Numbered from the stretch's first letter, positions 9,758 to 18,270 are shown. The stretch is 64,000 nt of DNA from JAGLGH01 sp034723595 (GCA_034723595.1 JAYEPB010000078.1:1-64000); one strand, 5' to 3'. A program made the numbers and translations. The notes: generated from the sequence alone by a model not told the origin.

Positions 9758-10027
9758 ATGGCACGACAGGAATCTCTCAAAAGCAAAAAAGCTTCAAAAA
9801 ATAAATATACTTGTCAGATTGCGGTTCTTATTTTTGTTGTGATTATCCTGGCAGGAGGCATATATCTTGGATTTGGAATGCCTTCAATAACAGGGCAGGT
9901 TACACTAAACGAGCAGGAGTTCAATATATTGACACCATTTGGATTCAATTTTGGGATGCTGATAATTGGAGTAATTGGAGTAATATATGTCATATTGTTA
10001 ATATCAAAGGAGAGTGTTGAAAGATAG
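9758..10027 (+). CDS. Small two-pass membrane protein
   Basis: 89 residues: a basic N-terminus, a membrane segment (IAVLIFVVIILAGGIYLGF), the short extracytoplasmic motif SITGQVTL, then LTPFGFNFGM and a second membrane segment. I know no named family. Its LTPFGFNF segment resembles ITPLGFDI in the 104-residue membrane protein encoded at 11956-12270, in the same position before a C-terminal membrane helix. The following gene overlaps its stop codon. A TATA-like aaatttatatac near 9724-9735 precedes the gene. Confidence 0.65.
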   Translation: MARQESLKSKKASKNKYTCQIAVLIFVVIILAGGIYLGFGMPSITGQVTLNEQEFNILTPFGFNFGMLIIGVIGVIYVILLISKESVER

Positions 10028-10341
10028 CAAAGCGCCTCATATCAGGATTTAGGGGATATGTAATCTCTGGTATTATTTTTATCTTATTATTTGCCAGTCT
10101 TGCAAGTTTGGGATTCTCTAATATGCCTGGTTTATCCAAATTCATGTCAGTTGTTTCTGAAGAGGGGTTCAGCGGAGCTGGTATCACTGGAGCTGTGGTG
10201 GCTATTGGTGAAGAGCCGGCTGCAGAAGAAGCAAAACCACCTAATTTAATAAATGTTGCAATACTTCTTATTGGGTTTTCATTTGTGGTATCGCTCCTTG
10301 CGGTAAGGACAATAAATAAGCAAAGCAAATACCGAACTTGA
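10024..10341 (+). CDS. Small membrane protein with an apparent ATA start
   Basis: The frame is open from 10021, and the reading from 10024 gives 105 residues: a basic N-terminus, a membrane segment (GYVISGIIFILLFASLASLG), an extracytoplasmic stretch with ITGAVV and acidic/Pro-rich residues, and a second membrane segment near the end. The first ordinary start, TTG 10108, would remove the first membrane helix. ATA 10024 overlaps the preceding stop as ATAG, in the manner of the common ATGA junction, and an aaaggag sequence lies about 11 bases upstream. I therefore infer initiation at ATA. Product and upstream neighbour probably act together; function unknown. Confidence 0.55.
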   Translation: MAKRLISGFRGYVISGIIFILLFASLASLGFSNMPGLSKFMSVVSEEGFSGAGITGAVVAIGEEPAAEEAKPPNLINVAILLIGFSFVVSLLAVRTINKQSKYRT

Positions 10342-10453
10342 AAATAAAACACTTTTCTCCAGTAGAAGACTAGAAAAAAGTTTTTTACAGTAGTATCTAA
10401 AATATAGAACTCTTATTTCGCAGCACCTTGGCTCATGAGATTCGATACCAATT

Positions 10454-10483
10454 AAAAAAGGATTTGCATAGCAAATCTTTTTT
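10454..10483. terminator. Bidirectional hairpin terminator
   Basis: A perfect stem of gatttgc and gcaaatc around ata is flanked by an A-run on the left and a T-run on the right, so each strand shows a stem followed by Ts. It lies between the ends of two convergent transcription units (stop at 10341 on the plus strand and at 10488 on the minus strand), where a shared terminator is expected. Confidence 0.6.
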
Positions 10484-10487
10484 ATAA

Positions 10488-11213
10488 TTATCCCAATATC
10501 TCATGGAATGGTGCTTTTGTAGGGAATACATGCAGTCCGTCGTCTCTTATTTGCATTGCAACAACTTTTGGAGAATGCTTTCTTCCTCTCATCTTTATTA
10601 TGGCAACTGCTCTCTCAAACAGATTCTCAAATGGCATCCTGTATAAGCATATTACGCCATCTACTACAAATTCCTCAAAGCCATACCAGCTGATATCTCT
10701 TTTTCCTTCTTTAACTTCGCATGTCATCACAGTTGTGCAGTTTAGTTTTTCAAGAGCAGAAGTGAGTTCAGCCATCGCATGCCTTCTCTCGCTATCAGTA
10801 TCAAAAAGCATGAGGAAAAGATTCAACGAATCAATGACAATTCTCTTAGCATTTGATTCCAGAACAACTTCTTTGATCTCTCCTGCTATATCTCTTGCAT
10901 TTGCCTTTGTCTTATCCTTAAAGAATCTGACATTTCCAATAGGGCCGCCAATGACCTTTAGCTTCCCTGCTTTTTCCATCATCTCAAAATCAATGCCCAA
11001 CGCTTTCAAGTCCTCAACAAGCTTATGTTTGCCCTCTTCAAATGTCACATAGACAGAGCTCTCTCCTGATGCAAATCCTTTACTTACGAAATGCGCAGCG
11101 AATATGCTTTTCCCAGTGCCACAGCTTCCAGATATAAGTATTGTCCTGCCCTTTGGGATTCCCCCTGCAAGAAGGGCATCAACCCCTTTTATTCCTGATT
11201 CAATAAAACTCAT
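10488..11213 (-). CDS. KaiC/RadA-like RecA-superfamily ATPase
   Basis: 241 residues, one KaiC domain. It starts with GIKGVDALLAGGIPKG, then Walker A GSCGTGKS (29-36), a Glu pair in YVTFEEG, and Walker B RIVIDSLNLFLML. Single-domain archaeal KaiC-like proteins are often signal-dependent ATPases partnered with membrane or regulatory proteins; they are not clock proteins as such. It is the last gene of a compact five-gene operon and starts 15 bases after the rhomboid gene, with an excellent aaggaggt ribosome-binding sequence. This suggests it acts with the membrane proteins encoded upstream. Confidence 0.85.
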   Translation of the reverse strand: MSFIESGIKGVDALLAGGIPKGRTILISGSCGTGKSIFAAHFVSKGFASGESSVYVTFEEGKHKLVEDLKALGIDFEMMEKAGKLKVIGGPIGNVRFFKDKTKANARDIAGEIKEVVLESNAKRIVIDSLNLFLMLFDTDSERRHAMAELTSALEKLNCTTVMTCEVKEGKRDISWYGFEEFVVDGVICLYRMPFENLFERAVAIIKMRGRKHSPKVVAMQIRDDGLHVFPTKAPFHEILG

Positions 11214-11228
11214 TTTTATTACCTCCTT

Positions 11229-11810
11229 TTAACCTGCATATGCAAGTACTTTCTTCTTTATAATAATTTTCTTTGTTGTAATTATGAATACCATACCAAA
11301 TACAAATCCCAGCAGATGAAATATTGTCGATTTAATGACTGCTATATCGAAGCTGGAAGCTAGTGGTTCAATAATAAGTGAAACTGCAAATAAAGGTATA
11401 ATAATGCTTTTTGGAATAAAATTTGAGCCTTTTATTGCAACTGCTCCCATGATTGCGTAGATTCCCATTGAAAGGCCTGCAATGGTCATATGCGAAACAA
11501 TAAGACCAGTCACTAATGCAATGAATATTGATACTGTGAAGAAAGAGCCAAGATATGCCCTGGCTCCAAGATCCACTTCATATGCAAGAAATGTTATGAC
11601 TAAAATTGCAACAATATTCTGGGTAAGATGGCTAAGGCTGATATGGATAAAAGGAAATGTCAACACACGCCAAAATTGGATTGAATGATAGAATAAATCT
11701 CCTGAGAATACCATTATCTCTAATGCATTAGATACTAGAAAGAATGCTAAGCAGCTTATCAAAATAATCGACAAGCAATAAAGCGTAAGCCTGATTGAAG
11801 ATATCTTCAC
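11229..11810 (-). CDS. Rhomboid-family intramembrane serine protease
   Basis: 193 residues, about six membrane segments. It has the rhomboid marks: FWRVLTFPFIHISLSHLTQN (His56, His61, Asn65), the catalytic serine in AGLSMGIYAIMG (Ser114), and the catalytic histidine in FHLLGFVFG (His165). Rhomboids cut single-pass membrane proteins within the bilayer. Start is GTG 11810, overlapping the previous stop as GTGA, with aaggaggag just upstream. The upstream genes encode single- and two-pass membrane proteins, which are natural substrate candidates. Confidence 0.8.
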   Translation of the reverse strand: MKISSIRLTLYCLSIILISCLAFFLVSNALEIMVFSGDLFYHSIQFWRVLTFPFIHISLSHLTQNIVAILVITFLAYEVDLGARAYLGSFFTVSIFIALVTGLIVSHMTIAGLSMGIYAIMGAVAIKGSNFIPKSIIIPLFAVSLIIEPLASSFDIAVIKSTIFHLLGFVFGMVFIITTKKIIIKKKVLAYAG

Positions 11811-11953
11811 AACATCTCCTCCTTGAAATATTTCTCTATCTTTTCGCCCCTCAGGACAAATCTCTTTATCCTGGTTTTAAGCCTGCGAAGATACCATAAA
11901 ACTCCTGCTCCAATAACTGATGCTGAGATTATGCCTAATATGATTATTTCCAT
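11807..11953 (-). CDS. 48-residue single-pass membrane microprotein
   Basis: A hydrophobic N-terminal helix (IIILGIISASVIGAGVLWYL) is followed by a very basic, amphipathic tail (RRLKTRIKRF, EKIEKYFKEEML). The ATG is at 11951-11953, and the stop TGA at 11807-11809 overlaps the rhomboid GTG. The gene begins two bases after the upstream stop. Tight packing on both sides and a ribosome-binding sequence for the next gene inside its 3' end argue that it is real. Function unknown; possible rhomboid partner or regulator. Confidence 0.65.
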   Translation of the reverse strand: MEIIILGIISASVIGAGVLWYLRRLKTRIKRFVLRGEKIEKYFKEEML

Positions 11954-11955
11954 AG

Positions 11956-12270
11956 CTAAACACCACCTTTTTCTTTTGCTTTCTTTTTCTTAGACGAGAA
12001 TACAATGATTATCCCAGATATTGTAATTACAAGAAGCAATGCTATATCAAAACCCAGAGGGGTAATTCCTATTTTAATCTCACTGTCTGCCTTAGTCATA
12101 TCTTCTGCATAAGAACTGCTAAAAGAGATAAATATCACCATACCTGCAGCCAGCGTAAGAAGAAATCCCAATAAAAAGCTGATTCTCAGAGTGCAACATA
12201 ATTGGGAAGGAAGTATTTCAGATGAGTTTTTCCCCTGCTTATTAACAAGAGAAGATTTCTTATTTTTCAT
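11956..12270 (-). CDS. Two-pass small membrane protein
   Basis: 104 residues: a basic cytoplasmic N-terminus, a first membrane segment (ISFLLGFLLTLAAGMVIFIS), a short exposed loop, KIGITPLGFDIA, a second membrane segment and a lysine-rich tail. The ITPLGFDI element before the last helix matches LTPFGFNF in the small protein at 9758-10027, so the two may be distant paralogues. Its ATG shares one base with the stop of the CARDB-like protein gene (TAATG), indicating coupled translation. No known family. Confidence 0.65.
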   Translation of the reverse strand: MKNKKSSLVNKQGKNSSEILPSQLCCTLRISFLLGFLLTLAAGMVIFISFSSSYAEDMTKADSEIKIGITPLGFDIALLLVITISGIIIVFSSKKKKAKEKGGV

Positions 12271-13454
12271 TATTTAGAACCTCTCTGCCAATCTCTTTTG
12301 CCTGCCGAATATCTTATTGCTACGACAATAAGTATCATTATCATAATAAAAATAATTGGATAGATAGTAAAAGCTAAAGGTTGAATCTTCATGCTTTCAG
12401 GCAGGATTTGTAATGCAAAAGCTGTGCTTGAGGTCTTATTATTTCCATAATATATTACATTATCTATAAGATATTCTCCTTCTTCATATATAGCAAAATC
12501 TAATTGAATTTCTCTGCTCTTTCCCTGCGAGACATATAACCTTTTGCTCTCAATAGTTTCAATCACACTGCTGCCTTTGATAATCTGCGTTTTTAATATA
12601 GCATAAGCTGCTGAATCTCCTGTATTCTTCACATAAGAATTAAGATGAACCATGTCTGCTTCATATGCTATCTTTGGAGCTTCAATCTTGAGGATTTCAA
12701 AATCTGGGTATGATTGACCTCCTGTTTCAATAAGCAACTGATAATTATTTGCTGAAATAAGGTCTCCAGATTGCACTACTTCAATAACTATATTGTGTTT
12801 ACCCTGAGCTATATCAGAAGAATCTAGATTCAGTATCTTTTCAATATTCTGCATTGGATTTATCTTTATGACAAAAGGGAATACATTCCTGCCTATATAA
12901 GCATTAATTACAATATCTTCTGCAGTATTTCCCTTGTTTGTCAGGTTTACAGCTATATCAATTAACGAGCCTTGCTCTGCTCCATATACTTCTACATTTT
13001 CTATTGCTATATCAGATATAGTCTTTTTTACAGCGCCAATAACAATCTCTATACTTTCTGTTCTCTTATTTTTTAATATAGAGGGAATAATATTAGTGAA
13101 TTCCATATTTATGGTTGTATAATATAATCCCTCAGCAATATTCTCTGGAAGTTTTATCATTATCTTCAATGCAAGAGGGGATGTTTTGCTTATTTCCATG
13201 CGATTAGGGTTGAGGGTAATCCATTCTTTTGCCTGCCCATCTGGTAAGAAAGTAACCAAAAATCCCTCATCACTATCTGTGTGGATATTGACGAGGATTT
13301 CTCTGTATCCCCCAATTAGGATATTCTCTGCTTGTATAGAGTCAGGAATGATATCTATAGAACGCTCTTCTGCAATTGCAATTGAGCAAAAAGAGAGAAA
13401 TACTACTACTATTATTATTTGTCTTAGTGTTGTCCATATAATTTCACGCATCAT
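12270..13454 (-). CDS. Secreted, membrane-anchored protein with CARDB/NEW3-like beta domains
   Basis: 394 residues from ATG 13454. An earlier ATG at 13466 would place the ribosome-binding ggggga inside the coding sequence, so I prefer the later start. A signal peptide (IIIVVVFLSFCSIAIAEE) leads to beta-rich extracellular domains with the pattern of CARDB/NPCBM-NEW3 modules: NLTNKGNTAEDI, YVKNTGDSAAYA and similar repeats at about 140-160 and 255-275. A C-terminal membrane helix (YPIIFIMIMILIVVAIRY) ends in a short basic tail. These folds typically bind other surface molecules. First gene of the operon with two small membrane proteins, rhomboid and KaiC-like ATPase. Confidence 0.75.
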   Translation of the reverse strand: MMREIIWTTLRQIIIVVVFLSFCSIAIAEERSIDIIPDSIQAENILIGGYREILVNIHTDSDEGFLVTFLPDGQAKEWITLNPNRMEISKTSPLALKIMIKLPENIAEGLYYTTINMEFTNIIPSILKNKRTESIEIVIGAVKKTISDIAIENVEVYGAEQGSLIDIAVNLTNKGNTAEDIVINAYIGRNVFPFVIKINPMQNIEKILNLDSSDIAQGKHNIVIEVVQSGDLISANNYQLLIETGGQSYPDFEILKIEAPKIAYEADMVHLNSYVKNTGDSAAYAILKTQIIKGSSVIETIESKRLYVSQGKSREIQLDFAIYEEGEYLIDNVIYYGNNKTSSTAFALQILPESMKIQPLAFTIYPIIFIMIMILIVVAIRYSAGKRDWQRGSK

Positions 13455-13626
13455 ATATCCCCCCATGTTTCAATGATTTTAATACTTTGCATTCTATCTA
13501 AATTAATAATTCCTTTCAGTGATTATAAAAAGATTCGGTTGTAGGATTAAATGCAGATATATATTCTTGTTTGTTTATGAAACTACACTCTCTGGATTTA
13601 CGCAAATCTTGCAAAAGTTCTCTATT

Positions 13627-14445
13627 CTAAAAATTCCTTATGATTGTTCCGTTGCTTCCTAATTCTTTATTCTCATTCTGTACAAGATAATTGCATTTCT
13701 GGTAATAGAGTGTTCTTTTGTCAAGCACTTTTCCAAAATTGCTCTTTAGCAGATCATGCCTGCTTATTTCAGGAATTATTTTCTGCTTATCTGTGTTAAA
13801 AGCAGAATATATCCCATCAACGTCCTTTAGATATATTACTTTTCTGACTGCCCTGTCAAAAAATCCAATTAATGCTGCAACAAGGTCAGATGCATTCTTC
13901 CCAAGAAGAACTTTTTCACCATTAGTGTTCTCTGCGCCAAATCCACTTATAACCACGACCTTGTTTTTAGGCATGTTATTATTGAATCTTTGCATTGAGT
14001 TGATATTATCAATAGATGCATAAAGATAGCTGCTGTTTGCAATTATTGGAAATTCTGATCCCTGAAGCAATAGGGCTGCATCAATGCCCTCCTCTTTTAA
14101 TTTAGATGACAGCCTTTTTGCTGAATTAATCTCTCCCTGGAGAAGATAAGATGCAATAAAAGGATCATCATATACTTCATTGAATTCAGGTCTGGTAACT
14201 TCATTATTAAGAATATCATCAATATATTTTCTCTCTTCTTGGCATATCAAAAGGTTATTAATTAATTGATCTGTTCTTCCTTTTCTTGCAGAGACTACAA
14301 CATAGAGACTCTGAAAACTATTGGTTTTAACATAAGTCTTTATCTTTTTAGCAATTTGGGTATAGTGTCCATATGTTTTTAACACACTGCCTCCTATTTT
14401 GATGACTTCATTGTAGCTTTCGCTTATGTTTTTTTCTAGTCTCAT
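13627..14445 (-). CDS. Amino-acid kinase family protein, aspartokinase-like without ACT domain
   Basis: 272 residues. The N-terminus carries VIKIGGSVLK, the phosphate-binding loop of aspartokinases and related amino-acid kinases, then VVVSARKGRTDQL, VVISGFGAENTNG, and a LLGKNASDLVAALI segment where aspartokinases have GRGGSD. YLKDVDGIYSA is the nucleotide-binding region. The ACT regulatory domains of biosynthetic aspartokinase are absent and the SD-loop is altered, so the substrate may differ. No amino-acid biosynthesis genes are adjacent. Lrp-type regulation is possible, since an Lrp regulator is encoded divergently next to it. Confidence 0.7.
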   Translation of the reverse strand: MRLEKNISESYNEVIKIGGSVLKTYGHYTQIAKKIKTYVKTNSFQSLYVVVSARKGRTDQLINNLLICQEERKYIDDILNNEVTRPEFNEVYDDPFIASYLLQGEINSAKRLSSKLKEEGIDAALLLQGSEFPIIANSSYLYASIDNINSMQRFNNNMPKNKVVVISGFGAENTNGEKVLLGKNASDLVAALIGFFDRAVRKVIYLKDVDGIYSAFNTDKQKIIPEISRHDLLKSNFGKVLDKRTLYYQKCNYLVQNENKELGSNGTIIRNF

Positions 14446-14771
14446 TTTTTAGTACCTCCAGAATTGAATTTGTTAAGATTAGGAACTTAAAACAATGAGA
14501 CAGCATATGCCATCTTAGTTGTTTTAGTATATTTGGTTTTATAACTAGTAAAATAAGAAGTTTCTATTATACCAGGACCAGTGAAATCTTCCATAATCAG
14601 TTGAATTTAACTTCTTATATAAAAGGTTTTCCCTGAAGAAAAGGTTTGATTCTATCCAAATTTAGTTAAATATATAAACCCCCTCTGTTTATTTGATTTA
14701 TATTGTGACCATCTATACTATAAACATGTAATATTAGTTGAATATTTTAACTAATGCAGGGGGGGGATTTC
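14446..14771. promoter_or_regulatory. Divergent promoter region for the amino-acid kinase and Lrp-like genes
   Basis: This 326-base gap contains no gene I can support. A TATA-like aatatataaac lies at about 14668-14678, roughly 100 bases ahead of the Lrp-like start, so that message would have a leader. Before the start a run of eight Gs (14759-14766) forms a strong ribosome-binding site for ATG 14772. The segment around 14732-14753 (attagttgaatattttaact) contains the imperfect inverted pair agttgaa/ttaact, which could be an autoregulatory Lrp operator. Confidence 0.4.
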
Positions 14772-15371
14772 ATGCAACAACCAATAAAATTGACAAAAAA
14801 TGAAAAACTTGCTTTAAAATTTCTGATAAAAGACGGACGTATATCTGACGTAGATATATCAAAAAAATTGAGGATAACAACACAGGCTGTAGGAAAAATC
14901 AGGCGAAAGCTTGAAACCATCGGCATAATAAGAGGTTATTCTACAAACATAGATTATGGAAGGATTGGAGTTAATACATTTGCTCTTGTTGTGATGAGAC
15001 TGACACTTAAGAGCTGGGAAGAATTAGGAGAACTTGGTATTGAGAAATTAGTGCTCAAGAACCCGCACATCGTCAATATCTATAGAATTCCAGAAGGTTC
15101 TGCAACACATGTGGGATTATATGGATTTAGGGATCTTGATGAACTGGACAGATTTTTTCATATTATGCAGACATCTTCTGCATATAATCAGTATGTTGAA
15201 CTCAAGAAGATTTATGTCTTTTCCAACCATTCATTAATAAAAGATTCCCCTGCTCAACTTATATGCAAAGTTATTGATGAGATGGGTAAAGAAAGAATAA
15301 ATGCCAAGCCCCTACCTTTTGTAGAGATTGACAGATTTGGAAATAAGGTTTCAGGAAAGAATAGCTTTTAA
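14772..15371 (+). CDS. Lrp/AsnC-family transcriptional regulator
   Basis: 199 residues from ATG 14772; an in-frame ATG at 14754 is less likely because the G-rich ribosome-binding site lies between the two. The N-terminal helix-turn-helix is seen in LALKFLIKDGRISDVDISKKLRI (helices) and TTQAVGKIRRKLETIGIIRGY. The C-terminal part resembles a RAM-like ligand domain with VNTFALVVMRLTL and HVGLYGFRDLDELDRF, but is longer than in simple Lrp proteins and ends in an extra basic tail. The effector is unknown. It may regulate the divergent amino-acid kinase gene. Confidence 0.75.
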   Translation: MQQPIKLTKNEKLALKFLIKDGRISDVDISKKLRITTQAVGKIRRKLETIGIIRGYSTNIDYGRIGVNTFALVVMRLTLKSWEELGELGIEKLVLKNPHIVNIYRIPEGSATHVGLYGFRDLDELDRFFHIMQTSSAYNQYVELKKIYVFSNHSLIKDSPAQLICKVIDEMGKERINAKPLPFVEIDRFGNKVSGKNSF

Positions 15372-15392
15372 ATATAGGAAACTTCGTAACTC

Positions 15393-15866
15393 ATGGCAAA
15401 GAAAAAAAAGAATATAGTTATGTACTTCTCAATGTTTGGCAAGAATGAGAAGATAGCAGATATCATTTCAATAGAGTTTGATGCGCTGAAGATAAAGATT
15501 GCTACTTCTGGCTGGGGGCTGCTGAAGATACCAATGCATATGCTTAGAGGACTTTTGGAAAGAGATGTTGTGATGATTCCTAACACAAATCTGCAGGATT
15601 ATAATATGATTTATATTGGCGGTCCAGTCTGGGCAGGCAAGCCATGCCCTGCACTTATGGACTTGATTAGGAAGATCCATATTAAAGGCAAGAATGTTGT
15701 GCTGTTCCTTACTGCTAAAGATGATTTTGGAAATGCTGAAGAACTGCTGAGAGAAGCTGTGAAGAAAAAAGGCGCAGAAGTGAAGGCATTGTTCAGGTTC
15801 CTGACAAGCGAGAATGAGGAAAAGATTAAAAAAAGATTCAAAGAGAAAGGATTAAGTTTTGACTGA
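15393..15866 (+). CDS. Flavodoxin-like protein
   Basis: 157 residues with the flavodoxin fold: VMYFSMFGKNEKIADII at the FMN phosphate loop, YIGGPVWAGKPCPALMDLI at the first flavin-ring loop, and VVLFLTAKDDFGNAEELL. The usual TGxTG loop is replaced by SMFGKN, as in family members that act with other oxidoreductases. It is probably an electron carrier or NAD(P)H:quinone-type reductase. The gene is 21 bases downstream of the Lrp-like regulator and its end overlaps the convergent permease-methyltransferase gene by 15 bases. Confidence 0.75.
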   Translation: MAKKKKNIVMYFSMFGKNEKIADIISIEFDALKIKIATSGWGLLKIPMHMLRGLLERDVVMIPNTNLQDYNMIYIGGPVWAGKPCPALMDLIRKIHIKGKNVVLFLTAKDDFGNAEELLREAVKKKGAEVKALFRFLTSENEEKIKKRFKEKGLSFD

Positions 15867-17783
15867 TGATGCTGGTGCTCCTTGAATAGTAGATTTGTTA
15901 CTTACTTTTTTACCATAAATGTAAATATACTTCCAGGCAAATCCCTGTTTTCTTTCTATCTTTACATCAAATCCACACTGGCTAAATAGATCTTTGATTG
16001 CTTTATTATCAGAAAGCCAATCTATGTTAGGAATTATATCAAAAAATTTGTTATACTCAACAAAACATATCTTTGCGCCTTTCTTAAGCAGTTTGTTCAT
16101 GTGTGTCAGCACCTTGACAGGATTCTGAACATAACCGAGCATGCCTACAGATACGATGACATGCACATTAGGGACATCAGGATGCACTCTTTTATGATGA
16201 AGAGGGTCATGTAGTAAAGTAATATGCTTATGGCCTCTTTTCTCCATCCTCTTTTTGGTTATTGAAATATCTCGTTCACAGATATCTGTTGCATAGATTC
16301 TTCCTTTCTTCCCTACTTCTTCAGCAAGATGCATTGTGAGTGTCCCGACAGAACACCCAAATTCAAGAACTGTTTTTCCATGTATATTACCTATTAGCTT
16401 TATGACCTCTTTCCTCACTTTCACAGGCAGCATCAGGCGTTCAGTAAAGAGTGCTACATAGGCCAGCACATTATTGGTCTTCCTGACAGCCTTTGGATTA
16501 TAATACATCTCAAGAAGGAAGTATATCGGCAGACCTACAAAAATCAGCGAGGCACCTAATCTCAGAATGTGCGTAGCGCCAGCTGTTTCTTTTATCCACA
16601 TCCCTAATAAAAATATATTAAAGAGAATCACAATAAGAGGTCCAACCCTTGCAAAAGGAACCCGGTAGTATCTTTTGAGATTAGGTTTCTTATCCCTTAA
16701 TAAAGTCAGGCTGAATAAGACAGCAGAATACATTATCAATACTATTGGCACCAGAAGGTGCAGCAGAGTCAGGTAAGATCCTGCAGCGATAAAGACCAGA
16801 ATAGAACTGATGATAGTCTGCAGTATTATGGCTTTGTGAGGTGTATAATATTTTGGATGTATCTTTGCAAATTGAGGAAGGAAAAGCTTGTCTTTTGCCA
16901 TGGCAAGTATCAGGCGCGGTGCTGCAATGATCCATCCTGCAACTGATCCAATAATAGCCAGATAAACAAGCAATGTAAATATCGTTGAACCAATTGCCCC
17001 AAAGTGGACTGCTGCAAGGTCTGAAAGCGGCGCAGAGGACTCGCCAAATGTCTGCCAGGGAATCGCACTCATGGATGTTATAACAAATAATAAGGAGATG
17101 ACTGCTATTATAATGGTTCCATAAATTAATGCTTTAGGCATGACTCTTGCTCCATCTTTAGTCTCAGCAGCAAGAAAAGTGGAAGTCTCCCATCCAAAAA
17201 ATGTTTCTGCGACCAAAAATATTGTAACCATTATAGAAGATATAGGAAATACAAAAAAAGGGCTGAGGGTTGATGTCTTAAATGATGCTAATCCTGGAAT
17301 AATCAGCGCAAGCAGAGTGCCTATAGTGATGAAAGCAAAAGTCACGAGCATTACTGAACTTGTTTTCATTCCATGATATGCGATAAAGTTAAATATGAAT
17401 ATGAATGTAAGTGAGAAAAGTATCTGGGCCCAGACTATTTGCCCCGGAATAAGATATTGTATTGCTCCTACAACAAGCATAGCGATTGTGATATTCCCAG
17501 CTATCAGTGTGCCCCAGCCGATTATGAAACTCCCGAACCTGCCATAAGCCTGCTTGCAGAATTCATATATCCCTCCTTCTTTTGGAAACATGCTTGTTAA
17601 CTCAGCAAAGCACATCGCGATATATATAGCAATGATTGAAAGTATGGCCCATGAAATCAATGAAGCAGGGCCTGCATGCTTGGCTCCTAAAGCAGGAAGG
17701 AAAAATATTCCAGTTCCCATTATAGAATTGATTGTGATTAGAAGGATTACTTTGAAGCTAAGTACTTTCTTCAGTTCTGTCAT
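15852..17783 (-). CDS. APC-type amino-acid permease fused to a SAM-dependent methyltransferase
   Basis: 643 residues from ATG 17783; the longer frame to 17906 has no family support, and a TATA-like ttttatatac at 17805-17815 fits a start at 17783. Residues 1 to about 430 form an APC-superfamily transporter of about 12 helices, with the helix-1 signature INSIMGTGIFFLPA and FAELTSMFPKEGGIYEF. The last ~190 residues form a class I methyltransferase: VLEFGCSVGTLTMHLAE (motif I), RIYATDICERDI (motif II) and VSVGMLGYVQNPVKVL. The reading frame is uninterrupted, so this is a real fusion. The methyl acceptor is unknown; coupling of uptake with modification of the substrate or of a lipid is speculative. 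Confidence 0.8.
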   Translation of the reverse strand: MTELKKVLSFKVILLITINSIMGTGIFFLPALGAKHAGPASLISWAILSIIAIYIAMCFAELTSMFPKEGGIYEFCKQAYGRFGSFIIGWGTLIAGNITIAMLVVGAIQYLIPGQIVWAQILFSLTFIFIFNFIAYHGMKTSSVMLVTFAFITIGTLLALIIPGLASFKTSTLSPFFVFPISSIMVTIFLVAETFFGWETSTFLAAETKDGARVMPKALIYGTIIIAVISLLFVITSMSAIPWQTFGESSAPLSDLAAVHFGAIGSTIFTLLVYLAIIGSVAGWIIAAPRLILAMAKDKLFLPQFAKIHPKYYTPHKAIILQTIISSILVFIAAGSYLTLLHLLVPIVLIMYSAVLFSLTLLRDKKPNLKRYYRVPFARVGPLIVILFNIFLLGMWIKETAGATHILRLGASLIFVGLPIYFLLEMYYNPKAVRKTNNVLAYVALFTERLMLPVKVRKEVIKLIGNIHGKTVLEFGCSVGTLTMHLAEEVGKKGRIYATDICERDISITKKRMEKRGHKHITLLHDPLHHKRVHPDVPNVHVIVSVGMLGYVQNPVKVLTHMNKLLKKGAKICFVEYNKFFDIIPNIDWLSDNKAIKDLFSQCGFDVKIERKQGFAWKYIYIYGKKVSNKSTIQGAPASSVKT

Positions 17784-17993
17784 GGTGTGGATATGGTGTT
17801 GAATGTATATAAAATGTTCGTTTTTAAAAATTTTGTTTTGTAACATTTTTAATGCTTGAATTGGAAAGAAAGAATATTTAAAAGAAAAAATATTTTTGGC
17901 TTGCAAAAGTTATTTTCAATCATTGATTATATCCTAATTTCCTTCTAAGATATCTTTCAGGAATACTCAGCTGGAATACTCAGGGATTTTCTA

Positions 17994-18224
17994 TTACTTA
18001 TTAATGTTTTCTCCTGATCTATTTCCGTAAGTCTTAAAATTATCATAGAGTCGATTTTCCACAGCTAAATCAAGCTTATATTGTTCATTTATTCGCTTAA
18101 GCTTATAGTTATGCTGGATGCCTTCTATTGTCACAGCTGTTTGATATCTTTCATTAATGTTTCGTATCTTTTTTGTGTGGCTTATATTTGCCCTAATTTT
18201 TTCTGATAATATTTTTTGTGTCAT
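17994..18224 (-). CDS. Small basic hypothetical protein
   Basis: 76 residues, basic and probably helical throughout, with near-repeats INERYQTAVTIEG and INEQYKLDLAVEN that suggest a duplicated helical unit of about 30 residues. No membrane segment. I do not recognise a family. It is divergent from the first small-protein gene of the ubiquitin-like locus and shares the 184-base region holding the first leader repeat, so co-regulation is possible. Confidence 0.45.
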   Translation of the reverse strand: MTQKILSEKIRANISHTKKIRNINERYQTAVTIEGIQHNYKLKRINEQYKLDLAVENRLYDNFKTYGNRSGENINK

Positions 18225-18270
18225 GGTAGTGCTTAGGAATGATTTATTATTAATAAGTTTTGTCTAACTT

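Noticed and set aside
12934..13476. Plus-strand frames opposite the CARDB-like gene
   Set aside because: Low-complexity mirrors of a real secreted-protein gene with signal peptide and anchor on the other strand.
17784..17906. Upstream extension of the permease-methyltransferase fusion
   Set aside because: It contains the TATA-like promoter and would add a hydrophilic, low-quality N-terminus before the first transport helix.
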